Shown here piece by piece: positions 15,217 to 23,013 of a stretch of DNA of 43,752 nt; the first letter of the stretch is position 1, and each line of letters opens with the position of its first letter. This DNA is from JBOHBN01 sp050698355 (GTDB taxonomy: Bacteria; Actinomycetota; Actinomycetes; Streptosporangiales; WHST01): assembly GCA_050698355.1 (NCBI GenBank), contig JBOHBN010000274.1:1-43752 (forward strand), given 5' to 3'. A program made the position numbers and the translations under genes. The notes under the pieces are model-generated. The model worked only from the letters and a program-made list of their open reading frames with translations. It was not told where the DNA came from and did not search any database.

Positions 15217-16544
15217 TGAGCGAATGTCTGGCCGAACTCCCCGCGGGGGGCACGGAGACCGACGCGGTGCGGCGCGCGTTGCGCGACCTGGCCGTCGGCC
15301 GTCCCGTGGTCGTCGTGGACGACCCGCAGCGGGAGAACGAGTGCGACCTCATCTTCGCCGCGGAGGCCGCGACGCCCGAGCTGCTCGCCTTCACCGTCCG
15401 GCACACGTCCGGTCTGATTTGCGCGCCGCTGCCGCCCGACAAGGTCGACCAGCTGGCGCTGCCGCAGATGGTGCCGGTGAACGAGGATCCCAAGCGCACC
15501 GCCTTCACCGTCTCCGTCGACGCCACGGCCGGTGTGAGTACGGGGATCTCCGCGGCCGACCGCGCCGCGACGATCCGCGCGCTCGCCGACCCCGCGGCGA
15601 CGCCGGCCACGTTCACCCGTCCCGGTCACGTGTTCCCGCTGCGCGCGAACCCCGGTGGTGTCCTGGCCAGGCGCGGCCACACCGAGGCGGGAGTCGACCT
15701 CGCCCGGATGGCGGGGCTGGTGCCCGCCGCCGGCATAGCCGAGCTCGTCAACGCCGACGGGTCGATGATGCGCGCCGCCGATCTGCCGGCCTTCCTGCAC
15801 CGGTACGACCTGGTCGCCGTCACCGTCGCGGACATCGTCACGTACCGCCGCCGGTTCGAGCGCCAGATCATGCGTACGGCCACGACGCAGCTGCCGACCC
15901 GGCACGGGCAGTTCGTCGCGTACGGCTACCTCGACGGCGCGACCGGCGCGGAATGCATCGCGCTGGTGCACGGGACGATCGGCGACGGCGCGGACGTGCT
16001 CTGCCGGGTGCACTCGGAGTGCCTCACCGGCGAGGCGCTCGGGTCGGCGCGCTGTGACTGCGGCGCGCAGCTGGACGACGCGCTCCACCGCATCGTCGCC
16101 GAGGGCCGCGGTGTGCTGGTGTACGTGCGCGGCCACGAGGGCCGCGGGATCGGTCTGCTGCGCAAGCTCGAGGCGTACGGGCTGCAGGACGCCGGCGCCG
16201 ACACCGTCGATGCGAACGTCGCTCTCGGCCTCGCGGTCGACGGGCGCGACTACGGCGGCGCGGCGCAGGTGCTCGCCGACCTGGGCGTCTCCTCGGTGCG
16301 GCTGCTCACCAACAACCCCGCGAAGGAGCAGGAGCTCGCGGCCTGCGGGCTCACCGTCCGTGCGCGCGTGCCGTCGGTCACCTCGCCGACACCGCAGAAC
16401 CTCGGCTACCTGCGCGCAAAGCGCGACCGGCTCGGCCACGACGTCTCCTGGCTCGCCGGCGCCGAACCCGTCGCAGGTAACGGCACGTTGTCAGTGCCTG
16501 GTTCAGCTATGGATCAACGAGGCACTGACAATCACGGGAGCTGA
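15216..16544 (+). CDS. ribBA: bifunctional DHBP synthase / GTP cyclohydrolase II
   Basis: Residues ~1-215 are 3,4-dihydroxy-2-butanone-4-phosphate synthase, and ~220-420 are GTP cyclohydrolase II, which opens the guanine ring of GTP. The acidic active-site loop reads DDPQRENECD, where most relatives have DDEDRENEGD; the Arg, Glu and Asp thought to bind substrate and magnesium remain. The cyclohydrolase zinc site ECLTGEALGSARCDCGAQL and HEGRGIGL are intact. The last ~20 codons (after AGAEPVAGN) run through a family A palindrome and end DNHGS, so the C-terminal tail is repeat-derived. ATG at 15216 overlaps the ribM stop. Confidence 0.96.
   Translation: MSECLAELPAGGTETDAVRRALRDLAVGRPVVVVDDPQRENECDLIFAAEAATPELLAFTVRHTSGLICAPLPPDKVDQLALPQMVPVNEDPKRTAFTVSVDATAGVSTGISAADRAATIRALADPAATPATFTRPGHVFPLRANPGGVLARRGHTEAGVDLARMAGLVPAAGIAELVNADGSMMRAADLPAFLHRYDLVAVTVADIVTYRRRFERQIMRTATTQLPTRHGQFVAYGYLDGATGAECIALVHGTIGDGADVLCRVHSECLTGEALGSARCDCGAQLDDALHRIVAEGRGVLVYVRGHEGRGIGLLRKLEAYGLQDAGADTVDANVALGLAVDGRDYGGAAQVLADLGVSSVRLLTNNPAKEQELAACGLTVRARVPSVTSPTPQNLGYLRAKRDRLGHDVSWLAGAEPVAGNGTLSVPGSAMDQRGTDNHGS
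16488..16531. repeat. family A palindrome copy 2, inside the 3' end of ribBA
   Basis: This 44-bp inverted repeat has 20-nt arms matching at 17 of 20 positions around TATG. It begins TTGTCAGTGCCTGG and ends GAGGCACTGACAA. It is read through in frame by ribBA as about 15 residues (LSVPGSAMDQRGTDN). Position 10 of the left arm is C paired with G, where copies 1 and 3 have T paired with A, a compensatory change. Confidence 0.9.
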
Positions 16545-16547
16545 GAC

Positions 16548-17027
16548 GTGAGTGGGGAGGGACGGCCGGACCTGCCGACCGTGGACGCCGTCGGGCTGCG
16601 TGTCGGCATCGCCGCCACCCGGTGGAACGGGCAGGCCGTCGACCCGTTGCTCGACCGCGCATGCGCGGCGGCCAAGGCGTGCAGCGCCGTCGCGACGGCC
16701 GTACGGGTAGCGGGGTCGGTCGAACTGGCCGTGGTCGCGCAGCAACTCGCCGCGACGCACGACGCCGTGGTGTGCCTCGGCGCCGTCATCCGCGGGGGGA
16801 CGCCGCACTTCGACTACGTGTGCCGCAGCGTCACCGACGGACTCACGCGGGTGGCGCTCGACGCCGGCACCCCTGTGGGCAACGGGGTGCTCACCTGTGA
16901 CACGCTGGAACAGGCACTGGCCCGCTGCGGGTTATCCGACAGTACCGAGGACAAGGGATGGGGGGCCACGGTGGCCGCACTCGACGCCGCCATCGTCCTC
17001 CGCGGGCTTCGACATCCGGTCGACTGA
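16548..17027 (+). CDS. ribH: 6,7-dimethyl-8-ribityllumazine synthase
   Basis: RibH condenses the butanone phosphate made by RibBA with the ribityl-aminouracil to give lumazine, the substrate of RibE. It is 159 residues, as expected. Motifs seen are VGIAATRWN (residues ~19-27), VRVAGSVELAVVAQQLA, VVCLGAVIRGGTPHFDYVC with the catalytic His, and TPVGNGVLTCDTLEQALAR. The GTG start lies 3 nt after the ribBA stop, with GGGAG as ribosome binding site located just beyond the family A palindrome. hisG follows 53 nt downstream; hisE, which often sits between the two in actinobacteria, is missing. Confidence 0.97.
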   Translation: MSGEGRPDLPTVDAVGLRVGIAATRWNGQAVDPLLDRACAAAKACSAVATAVRVAGSVELAVVAQQLAATHDAVVCLGAVIRGGTPHFDYVCRSVTDGLTRVALDAGTPVGNGVLTCDTLEQALARCGLSDSTEDKGWGATVAALDAAIVLRGLRHPVD

Positions 17028-17080
17028 CCGACCACGTCCGCCCTCTGGGCGGTATCCCGTCCGCAGAAAGGCAATGACCC

Positions 17081-17953
17081 GTGCTCTCGCTCGTCCTCCC
17101 CAAGGGGTCGCTGGAACGCGCGACCCTCGACCTGTTCGACGCCGCTGACCTCTCCGTACGCCGCGGGTCCGACCGCGACTACCACGCGAGCGTCGACGAC
17201 CCGCGCGTCGAACAAGTCCGTTTCCTGCGACCGCAGGAGATCCCCGTCTACCTGGAACAGGGGCTTTTCGACCTCGGCATCACCGGCCGCGACTGGATCA
17301 CCGAGACGGGCTCGGACCTGGTGAGCCTCGGCGAGCTGGAGTACTCCAAGGCGACGTCCAGTCCCGTACGCATCGTCCTCGCCGTGCCGGCCGACTCGCC
17401 GGTGCAAGGCGGCGCGGAGCTGCCCGAGGGTGTACGGGTGTCGACCGAGTACCCCGAGCTGACGCGGCGGTACTTCGACGAGGTCGGGGTCAAGGCGCGG
17501 ATCGTCCCCTCGTACGGCGCGACCGAGGCGAAGGTGCCGGACATCGTCGACGCGGTCGTCGACGTCACAGAGACGGGCTCGTCGTTGCGCAAGCACGGGC
17601 TGAAGATCGTCGACACGCTGCTCACCAGCCGGACCGAGCTGGTGACGAACCGGGCGGCGTACGACGACCCGGAGAAGCGGTCGGCGATGGACGACATCGC
17701 GCTGCTGCTGCGCGCGGCCATACGCGCCCGCGGCAACGTCTATTTGATGCTCAACGTGGCGGCCGACCGGCTGTCGACCGTGCTCGACCAGCTCCCCGCG
17801 CTGGGCTCACCCACGGTGACGTCGCTGGCCAACGGTGAGCACGCGGTCGGAACGGTCGTACCCAAGGCCGGCATCAACCGGCTGATACCCGCGCTCAAGG
17901 CGTCGGGCGCCCGCGACATCCTCGAGCTGCCGATCGGCAAGATCGTCGAGTAG
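17081..17953 (+). CDS. hisG: ATP phosphoribosyltransferase, long form
   Basis: HisG commits ATP and PRPP to histidine synthesis and is feedback-inhibited by histidine. The 290-residue length and the C-terminal domain (LMLNVAADRL, GEHAVGTVVPKAGINRLIPALKASGARDILELPIGKIVE) identify the long, hexameric form with a regulatory domain and no need for HisZ. Motifs include LPKGSLERAT, GLFDLGITGRDWI and PDIVDAVVDVTETGSSLRKHGL (PRPP-binding region). GTG at 17081 follows GAAAGG. Other his genes, including hisE, are not in this window. Confidence 0.97.
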   Translation: MLSLVLPKGSLERATLDLFDAADLSVRRGSDRDYHASVDDPRVEQVRFLRPQEIPVYLEQGLFDLGITGRDWITETGSDLVSLGELEYSKATSSPVRIVLAVPADSPVQGGAELPEGVRVSTEYPELTRRYFDEVGVKARIVPSYGATEAKVPDIVDAVVDVTETGSSLRKHGLKIVDTLLTSRTELVTNRAAYDDPEKRSAMDDIALLLRAAIRARGNVYLMLNVAADRLSTVLDQLPALGSPTVTSLANGEHAVGTVVPKAGINRLIPALKASGARDILELPIGKIVE

Positions 17954-17981
17954 CTCGCCGCCGACACCGGTCCCCGCAACC

Positions 17982-18023
17982 TGTCAGTAGCTCAGCACGT
18001 TATAGCGTGCTGAGCTACTGACA
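17982..18023. repeat. intergenic palindrome, family A' copy 1
   Basis: This 42-bp inverted repeat has perfect 18-nt arms TGTCAGTAGCTCAGCACG and its complement around TTATAG. It lies between convergent hisG and the aldose epimerase gene. Its right arm provides the TAG stop of the epimerase gene (minus-strand codons TGT CAG TAG). It shares TGTCAGT and the YTATRG centre with family A. Confidence 0.92.
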
Positions 18024-18968
18024 CATTTGCGGTTCGTACGACAGGCCCCAGGCGCCGGTCCACGACTCGCCGGGCGCGAGCGTGACCAGGTCCCGGCCGG
18101 TCGCGAACGCGTTCGGCGGGCAGGTCATCGGCTCGATCGCGAGCGCGGCGAAGTGCCGCTCCGGCGCGAGGGTGTGTCCTGTGAACACCTGGACCCAGCG
18201 GTACGTGTCGTCGAGCCACAGCGTCGCGGTACCGCCGGCCGGGTCGCCGAGCCGCACCCGCACGCGACCGTCGTGGTCACGGCGCAGGCCGCCGTACGCG
18301 TGGTCCAGGGGCGCGTCGCCCACGGGAGCCGCGGCGTTGAAGTCGAGCGGTGATCCCTGCACGGGCCGGTCCGCGACCGGGATGCCGCGGTCGTCGGTCT
18401 CGAGGTGGTAGCTGGCGGGCAGCCGCAGCGTGCATCCCGACACCGACCCGTGCCTGCCGGGCACCACGTACAGGTGCTGGCCGGCGCCCCAGGGAGCCGG
18501 ACGCCGCCCGGCGTTGGTGACCGCGAGCCGTACCGTGAGGCCGTCCTCGGCATCGACCTCGTAGCCGAGCCGCAGGTCGAGCACGTGCGGGTAGCCCGGG
18601 CGGGGGAGCAGCCGGTGGGTGAGGCTGACCGCGTCGGCCGTGTGCGAGTCGAGCGTCCACGCGTCCCAGCGCACGAGACCGTGGATGGCGTTGCCGGCGG
18701 CCGGCTCGCTCAGGTCGAGCTGATTGGTGCGGCCGTCGAAGGTGTACCTGCCGCCGTCCACGCGGTTCGGCCAGGGAGCGAGCAGCTGGCCATGCGCGCC
18801 GTCGCAGATGTCCTCAGCCGCGAAGCCGTCCAGCAGCGGGCCATCCAGGTAACCGAGCGTACGGATCGTCGCGCCGGCCCCGGTCACCGTCGCGGCGTAC
18901 GGCCCCGCGGTGATCTCGTACTGCCGCCCGCTGGGCAGGACGCGTGGGCGAGCGGGAGTGGCAGGCAT
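18015..18968 (-). CDS. aldose 1-epimerase family protein
   Basis: This 317-residue cytosolic enzyme belongs to the galactose mutarotase-like family, which interconverts sugar anomers. Family signs are LLAPWPNRVDGGRYTFDG (~64-81), AIHGLVRWDAW (~93-103, His), GYEV...LTVRL, and GAGQHLYVV with a second His. LDHAYGG lies in the C-terminal third. The ATG at 18968 was preferred over an open upstream extension, which overlaps the divergent TetR gene. The final codons MCQ and the TAG stop lie inside a family A' palindrome. With the TetR gene beginning only 33 nt away on the other strand, co-regulation is possible. Confidence 0.9.
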   Translation of the reverse strand: MPATPARPRVLPSGRQYEITAGPYAATVTGAGATIRTLGYLDGPLLDGFAAEDICDGAHGQLLAPWPNRVDGGRYTFDGRTNQLDLSEPAAGNAIHGLVRWDAWTLDSHTADAVSLTHRLLPRPGYPHVLDLRLGYEVDAEDGLTVRLAVTNAGRRPAPWGAGQHLYVVPGRHGSVSGCTLRLPASYHLETDDRGIPVADRPVQGSPLDFNAAAPVGDAPLDHAYGGLRRDHDGRVRVRLGDPAGGTATLWLDDTYRWVQVFTGHTLAPERHFAALAIEPMTCPPNAFATGRDLVTLAPGESWTGAWGLSYEPQMCQ

Positions 18969-19001
18969 GGCGCCATTGTCGCGGCTTGCGAGAATGCCGC
19001 G

Positions 19002-19664
19002 GTGACCGGCCCGAGCATACAACGCAGTCCTGGGCGCCCGGCGCGGCTGTCCCGCGACGCGGTCGTCTCTGTCGCGGCCGCGCTCGTCGAGGCCGAGGGC
19101 ATTGATGCCCTCACCATGCGGCGGGTCGCCGACGAGCTGAACGCCTCCCCGATGGCGCTGTACCGGCATGTCCGGGACAAGGACGAGCTTCTCGTACTGT
19201 TGCTCGACCGGCTCGTGGAGAACATGCACCGGCCGGACCTGCCGAGCGACCCTCGGCGGCGCGTTGTCGTCCTCCTCGACTGGATCCGGGACGGGCTGGC
19301 CGGACATCCCTGGGTCGTCGGCGTGCTCGCGGCGGGGGACCTGATGGCACCCGCCGTGCTGTGGGCGGTCGAGGGCATCCACGCCGCGCTCGGCGAGCTC
19401 GGGCTAGCCCCGGCAGCCGCAGCGTCGGCGTACCGCGTGCTGTGGCGGTACACGGTCGGCGACCTCACCATCGAGACCAGGACGGCGGCGAACGCCGCGC
19501 TGCGCGACCGGCCGTCCATGCAGGCCACGCTGTTCGACTCGCTCGACGAGCACGAGTTCCCCGCGCTCACCGCGGTGGCCCGTACGCGCGGCAGCGGCCG
19601 GCAGCGCGGCAGCTACGCCGACGACATCGACGCGATCCTCGGCGGCCTGCTGCCAGGTTTCTAG
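19002..19664 (+). CDS. TetR family transcriptional regulator
   Basis: This 220-residue protein has a TetR-type DNA-binding N-terminus: SRDAVVSVAAALVEAEGIDALTMRRVADELNASPMALYRHVRDKDELL (residues ~17-64), with the helix-turn-helix at ~42-62. The rest resembles the TetR_C ligand-binding bundle (RDGLAGHPWVVGVLA, AYRVLWRYTVGDL). The ligand is unknown. It starts at GTG 19002, divergent from the aldose epimerase with 33 nt between start codons, and precedes an LLM oxidoreductase by 38 nt. Control of one or both neighbours is the likely job. A 28-bp palindrome at 20534-20561 is one possible target. Confidence 0.88.
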   Translation: MTGPSIQRSPGRPARLSRDAVVSVAAALVEAEGIDALTMRRVADELNASPMALYRHVRDKDELLVLLLDRLVENMHRPDLPSDPRRRVVVLLDWIRDGLAGHPWVVGVLAAGDLMAPAVLWAVEGIHAALGELGLAPAAAASAYRVLWRYTVGDLTIETRTAANAALRDRPSMQATLFDSLDEHEFPALTAVARTRGSGRQRGSYADDIDAILGGLLPGF

Positions 19665-19702
19665 CGGGAACAGCGACGGCACGGCGCCGGTTACCAGCCT
19701 GT

Positions 19703-20509
19703 GTGGCTCTCGAAATCGGCGTGATCCTGCCGACATCCAGCCCAGACCCGCACCAGCCGATCCTCGGTGATGTCCGCGCCAGCGCACGGTTCGCCGAAGA
19801 CGTCGGCCTTGATTCGGTGTGGTCCACCGACCACCTGATAGCGAGCGCGCCCATGCTGGACAGCACGGTGGTGCTCGGGGCGGCAGCAGCCGTCACCGAG
19901 CGAATCGGGATCGGTTTCAACGTCCTGCTGCTCGCTCTCCGGCCCGTCGCCTGGGCGGCCAAGCAGATCAGCACGCTCCAGTACGTCTCGGGCGACCGGC
20001 TCACGGTCGGCGTCGGTACCGGCAACCCCGCGCACGGCGACATCGGTTGGCGCGCGGCCGGTGTCTTGTACGAGGGCCGCGGACGCCGCACCGACGAGGC
20101 GCTGCGGCTGCTACCCGGTCTGGTCACGGGGCAGCCGACCGTCCTCGCGGACGGGTCGGCGGTGACGCTCGCCCCCGGTTCGGCCATGCCGCCGGTGCTG
20201 GTCGCGGGGAACGGCACCAGGGCGCGGCGCCGGGCAGCCGCGTACGGAGACGGCTGGATCTCGCTCGGCCTCGCGCCCGACGAGGTAGGCGCGGGCGTCG
20301 CGGAGCTGGCGGAACTCGCCGCGGGGCATGGACGAAACGCGCCGCGAGCCACCGTCGTCATACCGCCGCCGACCGACGACGCCGAGGAGGTCGGCTCCCG
20401 GCTCGCCGCGTACGCCGAGTTCGGGACCGAACGGGTGATCCTCGCGCCGACCGGTCCGGACTGGCGGCGCGATTACGAGTTCGCCGCCAAGGTCCGCGCC
20501 GCGCTGTAG
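19703..20509 (+). CDS. luciferase-like (LLM) flavin/F420-dependent oxidoreductase
   Basis: This 268-residue TIM-barrel oxidoreductase begins VALEIGVILPTSS at GTG 19703. Family features are EDVGLDSVWSTDHL (~37-50), ERIGIGFNVLLLALRPVAWAAKQISTLQYVSGDRLTVGVGTGN (~66-108) and PPVLVAGNGTRARRRAAAYGDGW (~164-186). It is shorter than full-length luciferase-like enzymes but complete for the F420-dependent actinobacterial type. The substrate is unknown. It lies between a TetR gene and a VOC/methyltransferase pair on the same strand. It is only distantly similar to the LLM protein at 12086. Confidence 0.85.
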   Translation: MALEIGVILPTSSPDPHQPILGDVRASARFAEDVGLDSVWSTDHLIASAPMLDSTVVLGAAAAVTERIGIGFNVLLLALRPVAWAAKQISTLQYVSGDRLTVGVGTGNPAHGDIGWRAAGVLYEGRGRRTDEALRLLPGLVTGQPTVLADGSAVTLAPGSAMPPVLVAGNGTRARRRAAAYGDGWISLGLAPDEVGAGVAELAELAAGHGRNAPRATVVIPPPTDDAEEVGSRLAAYAEFGTERVILAPTGPDWRRDYEFAAKVRAAL

Positions 20510-20533
20510 CGCGCACGCCCGAGGTATGAGAGC

Positions 20534-20561
20534 CTGGTTTGTATACGAGTACACAAACCAG
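20534..20561. promoter_or_regulatory. putative operator palindrome upstream of the VOC gene
   Basis: The 28-bp sequence CTGGTTTGTATAC-GA-GTACACAAACCAG is an inverted repeat with 12 of 13 arm positions paired. It ends immediately before the GGAGG ribosome binding site (20563-20567) of the VOC gene. Its length, AT-rich core and position suit a dimeric repressor (TetR or GntR type) acting on the VOC/methyltransferase operon. It is shorter than, and unlike, the family A and B repeats. Confidence 0.55.
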
Positions 20562-20573
20562 CCGGAGGCGGCC

Positions 20574-20981
20574 ATGGCAGAGCAGGCGGTGCTCCCGTAC
20601 CTGCTGTACGAGGACGGTGAGGCGGCGGTGCGGTTCCTGACCGAGGCGTTCGGATTCGAGATCGGTGACCACTACATGACCGACGGTGACGGCAGGGTGA
20701 ACCACGCGGACCTGCGCCTGGGTGACGCCTCGATCATGCTCGGGGTGCCGGCGGGCGGTGGTACCAGCCCGAACGCGGCCGGCGGCGCGACCGTGCTCGT
20801 CTGCGTCTTCGTCGGCGATGTCGACGCGCACTACGCACACGCCGTGGCGGCGGGCGCCACGATCGACAGCAAGCCGGAGGACAAGCCGTACGGCTGGTGC
20901 ACCTACGGCGCTACCGACCCGCAGGGTCACAAGTGGTGGTTCAACCAGGTGATCTCCGAACCGCCGGAGGCGTCGACATGA
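20574..20981 (+). CDS. VOC family (glyoxalase/bleomycin resistance-like) protein
   Basis: This 135-residue protein has a vicinal-oxygen-chelate fold, most like the PhnB/YdcJ-type subgroup: LPYLLYEDGEAAVRFLTEAFGF (~6-27), HADLRLGDASIMLG (~44-57), VCVFVGDVDAHYAHAVAAGATI, PYGWCTYGATDPQGHKWWF (~107-125). Metal-ligand positions are partly kept. The ATG at 20574 was chosen for its GGAGG site. An upstream in-frame ATG at 20526 would translate through the palindrome. Its stop overlaps the start of the methyltransferase (ATGA), indicating a two-gene unit. Function could be a small-molecule binding or modifying role; not resolvable. Confidence 0.85.
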   Translation: MAEQAVLPYLLYEDGEAAVRFLTEAFGFEIGDHYMTDGDGRVNHADLRLGDASIMLGVPAGGGTSPNAAGGATVLVCVFVGDVDAHYAHAVAAGATIDSKPEDKPYGWCTYGATDPQGHKWWFNQVISEPPEAST

Positions 20982-22048
20982 CAGCGGATACGGCGGCGCA
21001 GGCACCCGCCGGCGGGCAGGGACGAAACGCTTGGCAGGTGCTCGCTCCGGTGATGGACCTGATCACTCCAATGGCCGTCCGCGTGGCAGCGACCCTGCGG
21101 CTGGCCGACCTGATGACCGAGGGCCCGATGCGGCTCGACGAGTTGGCGAGGCGGTCGGGTACGGACGCCGATGCGCTCGGCCGCGTGCTGCGGCACCTGG
21201 TGTGCCACGGGGTGTTCACCGAGCCGGAGCCCGGGTCGTTCGCGCTGGGCGAGGCCGCGGCCCTGCTGCGTTCGGACCACCCGTCGGGCATGCGGACCTG
21301 GCTCGATCTGGACGGGTTCGGCGGGCAGATGGACCTGGCGTTCACAGGCCTGAGGCACACCGTGCGTACCGGTCAGCCGGCATGGGAGCCCGTCTTCGGC
21401 GCCCCGTTCTGGGAGTACCTGGCCGGGGACCCGGCGATGAGCGCGTCGTTCGACGCGACGATGGCTACCGGCGTCGAGTACGCGGCCGATGCGGCCAGCA
21501 GCTACGACTGGTCCGGCGCGGGGCACGTCGTGGACGTCGGCGGCGGTACGGGCGCCTTCCTGGCCGAGGTGCTGCGCACTCATCCCAACATGCGGGGCAC
21601 CCTGGTCGACCTACCCGGCACCGTGCAGCGCGGGCAGGAGTTCCTGGCCGAGTGCGGTCTGGAGGAGCGCTGCGCGTTCGCCGGGCAGAGCTTCTTCGAT
21701 CCCCTGCCGACGGGTGGTGACGTGTACGCGCTCGCCGGCGTCGTGCACGACTGGAGCGACGCCGACGCCACCCGCATCCTCCGGCGATGCGCCGAGGCGG
21801 CCGGCGACCGCGGCCGGGTCGTGATCATCGAGTCGCACGGCACCTCGGGCGGGGACGCTGCCATGTTCGCGGAGATGAATCTACGCATGCTCGTGCTCTG
21901 CGGCGGCCGCGAACGCAGCGTCGACGACTTCGCCCACCTGGCCGCCGGGGCCGGGCTGCGGGTAGCCGACGTCGAAACGAGCCCACTCGGCAGCGTCAGT
22001 ATCGAGTGCGTTCCCGACCGGGAACAGCGAAATGATCACGGTATGTAA
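20978..22048 (+). CDS. O-methyltransferase, plant COMT/AcMT type
   Basis: The 356-residue protein pairs an N-terminal dimerisation/winged-helix domain (LMDLITPMAVRVAATLRLADLMTEGP, LARRSGTDADALGRVLRHLV) with a C-terminal SAM-dependent domain: VVDVGGGTGAFLAEVL (~187-202), the acidic loop LVDLPGTVQRG and GVVHDWSDADATRILRRC (~254-271). The catalytic His/Asp pair HDW is as in caffeate and polyketide O-methyltransferases (for example DmpM, TcmN). The substrate is probably a small aromatic metabolite, by family analogy only. The last codons NDHGM and the TAA stop come from a family B repeat, so the natural C-terminus was probably replaced. Confidence 0.9.
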   Translation: MTADTAAQAPAGGQGRNAWQVLAPVMDLITPMAVRVAATLRLADLMTEGPMRLDELARRSGTDADALGRVLRHLVCHGVFTEPEPGSFALGEAAALLRSDHPSGMRTWLDLDGFGGQMDLAFTGLRHTVRTGQPAWEPVFGAPFWEYLAGDPAMSASFDATMATGVEYAADAASSYDWSGAGHVVDVGGGTGAFLAEVLRTHPNMRGTLVDLPGTVQRGQEFLAECGLEERCAFAGQSFFDPLPTGGDVYALAGVVHDWSDADATRILRRCAEAAGDRGRVVIIESHGTSGGDAAMFAEMNLRMLVLCGGRERSVDDFAHLAAGAGLRVADVETSPLGSVSIECVPDREQRNDHGM

Positions 22049-22118
22049 GTCTTTACCGGCTTCCCATGGCCTGCAGGCCGTGAGAAGCAGGAACTCAGTT
22101 ACATAACGTGATCACTTC
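22029..22118. repeat. intergenic palindrome, family B copy 3
   Basis: The outer arms GAAATGATCACGGTATGTAA (22029-22048) and TTACATAACGTGATCACTTC (22099-22118) pair at 18 of 20 positions. They enclose an inner hairpin at about 22059-22088 (GCTTCCCATGGCC / GGCCGTGAGAAGC) centred on CTGCAG. The left arm carries the stop codon of the upstream methyltransferase gene. Confidence 0.92.
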
Positions 22119-22269
22119 GGAAGTGCGGCACCGGCCACCGGCAGCCTCCTCGGAGTGGGGCGCGCCTGCGCCCGCCCGCCTGATCTGCCGGGATGCCCGG
22201 TGTCGCAAGCGATCTTGACATCGCTACCCTCGGACGGCCGGTTGTGCTCTGCTGCGTGGGAGGGCGTTC

Positions 22270-23013
22270 GTGGACTTCAAGAAGATGGGTGCCGAGTTCG
22301 TGGGCACCGCGATCCTGGTGATCGGCGGCGTGGGTGCCGCGGTCTTCGCGGGTCAGCTGATCGGCGTGTTCGGCATCGCGGTCGCCTTCGGGCTGACGCT
22401 GCTGGCGCTGGTGTACGCGATCGGCCCGGTGTCGGGTGCCCACGTCAACCCGGCGGTCACGCTCGGCAACGTCCTGTCCGGGCGGATGCGGCCGGTCGAC
22501 GCGGTCCAGTACTGGGTCGCGCAGTTCCTGGGCGGCATCCTCGGAGCGGCCCTGGTCGTCATCGTCCGTGTGCAGGTGCCGGGACTCGACCAGAAGGAGT
22601 TCGGCGCCAACGGCTGGGGGAGCCTCTCGCAGACGAACGCGCACATCGGCGGCGCGTTCATCGTGGAGATCCTCGCCACCTTCCTGTTCGTGTTCGTCGT
22701 ACTCGCCGTGACCAGTCGCGCGGCGGCCACCGGTACGCCCGCCACCCCGGCGCAGGGCATCGCCATCGGCGTCGCGTTCGCCGTCGCGTACCTGATCTCG
22801 ATGCCGGTGAGTGGCGGGGGAGTCAACCCGGCACGTAGCCTGGGGCCGGCGATCTTCGCCGGAGGGCAGGCGCTGGCGCAGGTCTGGCTGTACATCGTCG
22901 CACCGCTGCTCGGGTCGGTGCTCGCCGTGCTGGTGCACGCGCCGGTGGCTGCGGAGAGTCGCGTCGTGGCGAGCGAGCGGCAGCCGGAGGCGGCGGCGCG
23001 CAAACACAGCTGA
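22270..23013 (+). CDS. aquaporin / MIP family channel
   Basis: This 247-residue membrane channel has six hydrophobic helices and two NPA half-helices: GAHVNPAVTLG (NPA at 60-62) and GGVNPARSLGP (NPA 186-188, filter Arg189). It resembles AqpZ more than GlpF (no NPA-to-D signature). At the position of the AqpZ selectivity histidine there is Tyr174 (AVAYLISMPV), the preceding filter Phe is kept (Phe40), and the residue before the second NPA is Gly. The pore is therefore likely wider or chemically different from AqpZ. GTG start at 22270. It precedes infC without an evident functional link. Confidence 0.93.
   Translation: MDFKKMGAEFVGTAILVIGGVGAAVFAGQLIGVFGIAVAFGLTLLALVYAIGPVSGAHVNPAVTLGNVLSGRMRPVDAVQYWVAQFLGGILGAALVVIVRVQVPGLDQKEFGANGWGSLSQTNAHIGGAFIVEILATFLFVFVVLAVTSRAAATGTPATPAQGIAIGVAFAVAYLISMPVSGGGVNPARSLGPAIFAGGQALAQVWLYIVAPLLGSVLAVLVHAPVAAESRVVASERQPEAAARKHS

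Noticed and set aside
20526..20573. VOC protein starting at ATG 20526
   Set aside because: It would place the operator-like palindrome in the coding region, and GGAGG is correctly spaced for ATG 20574.
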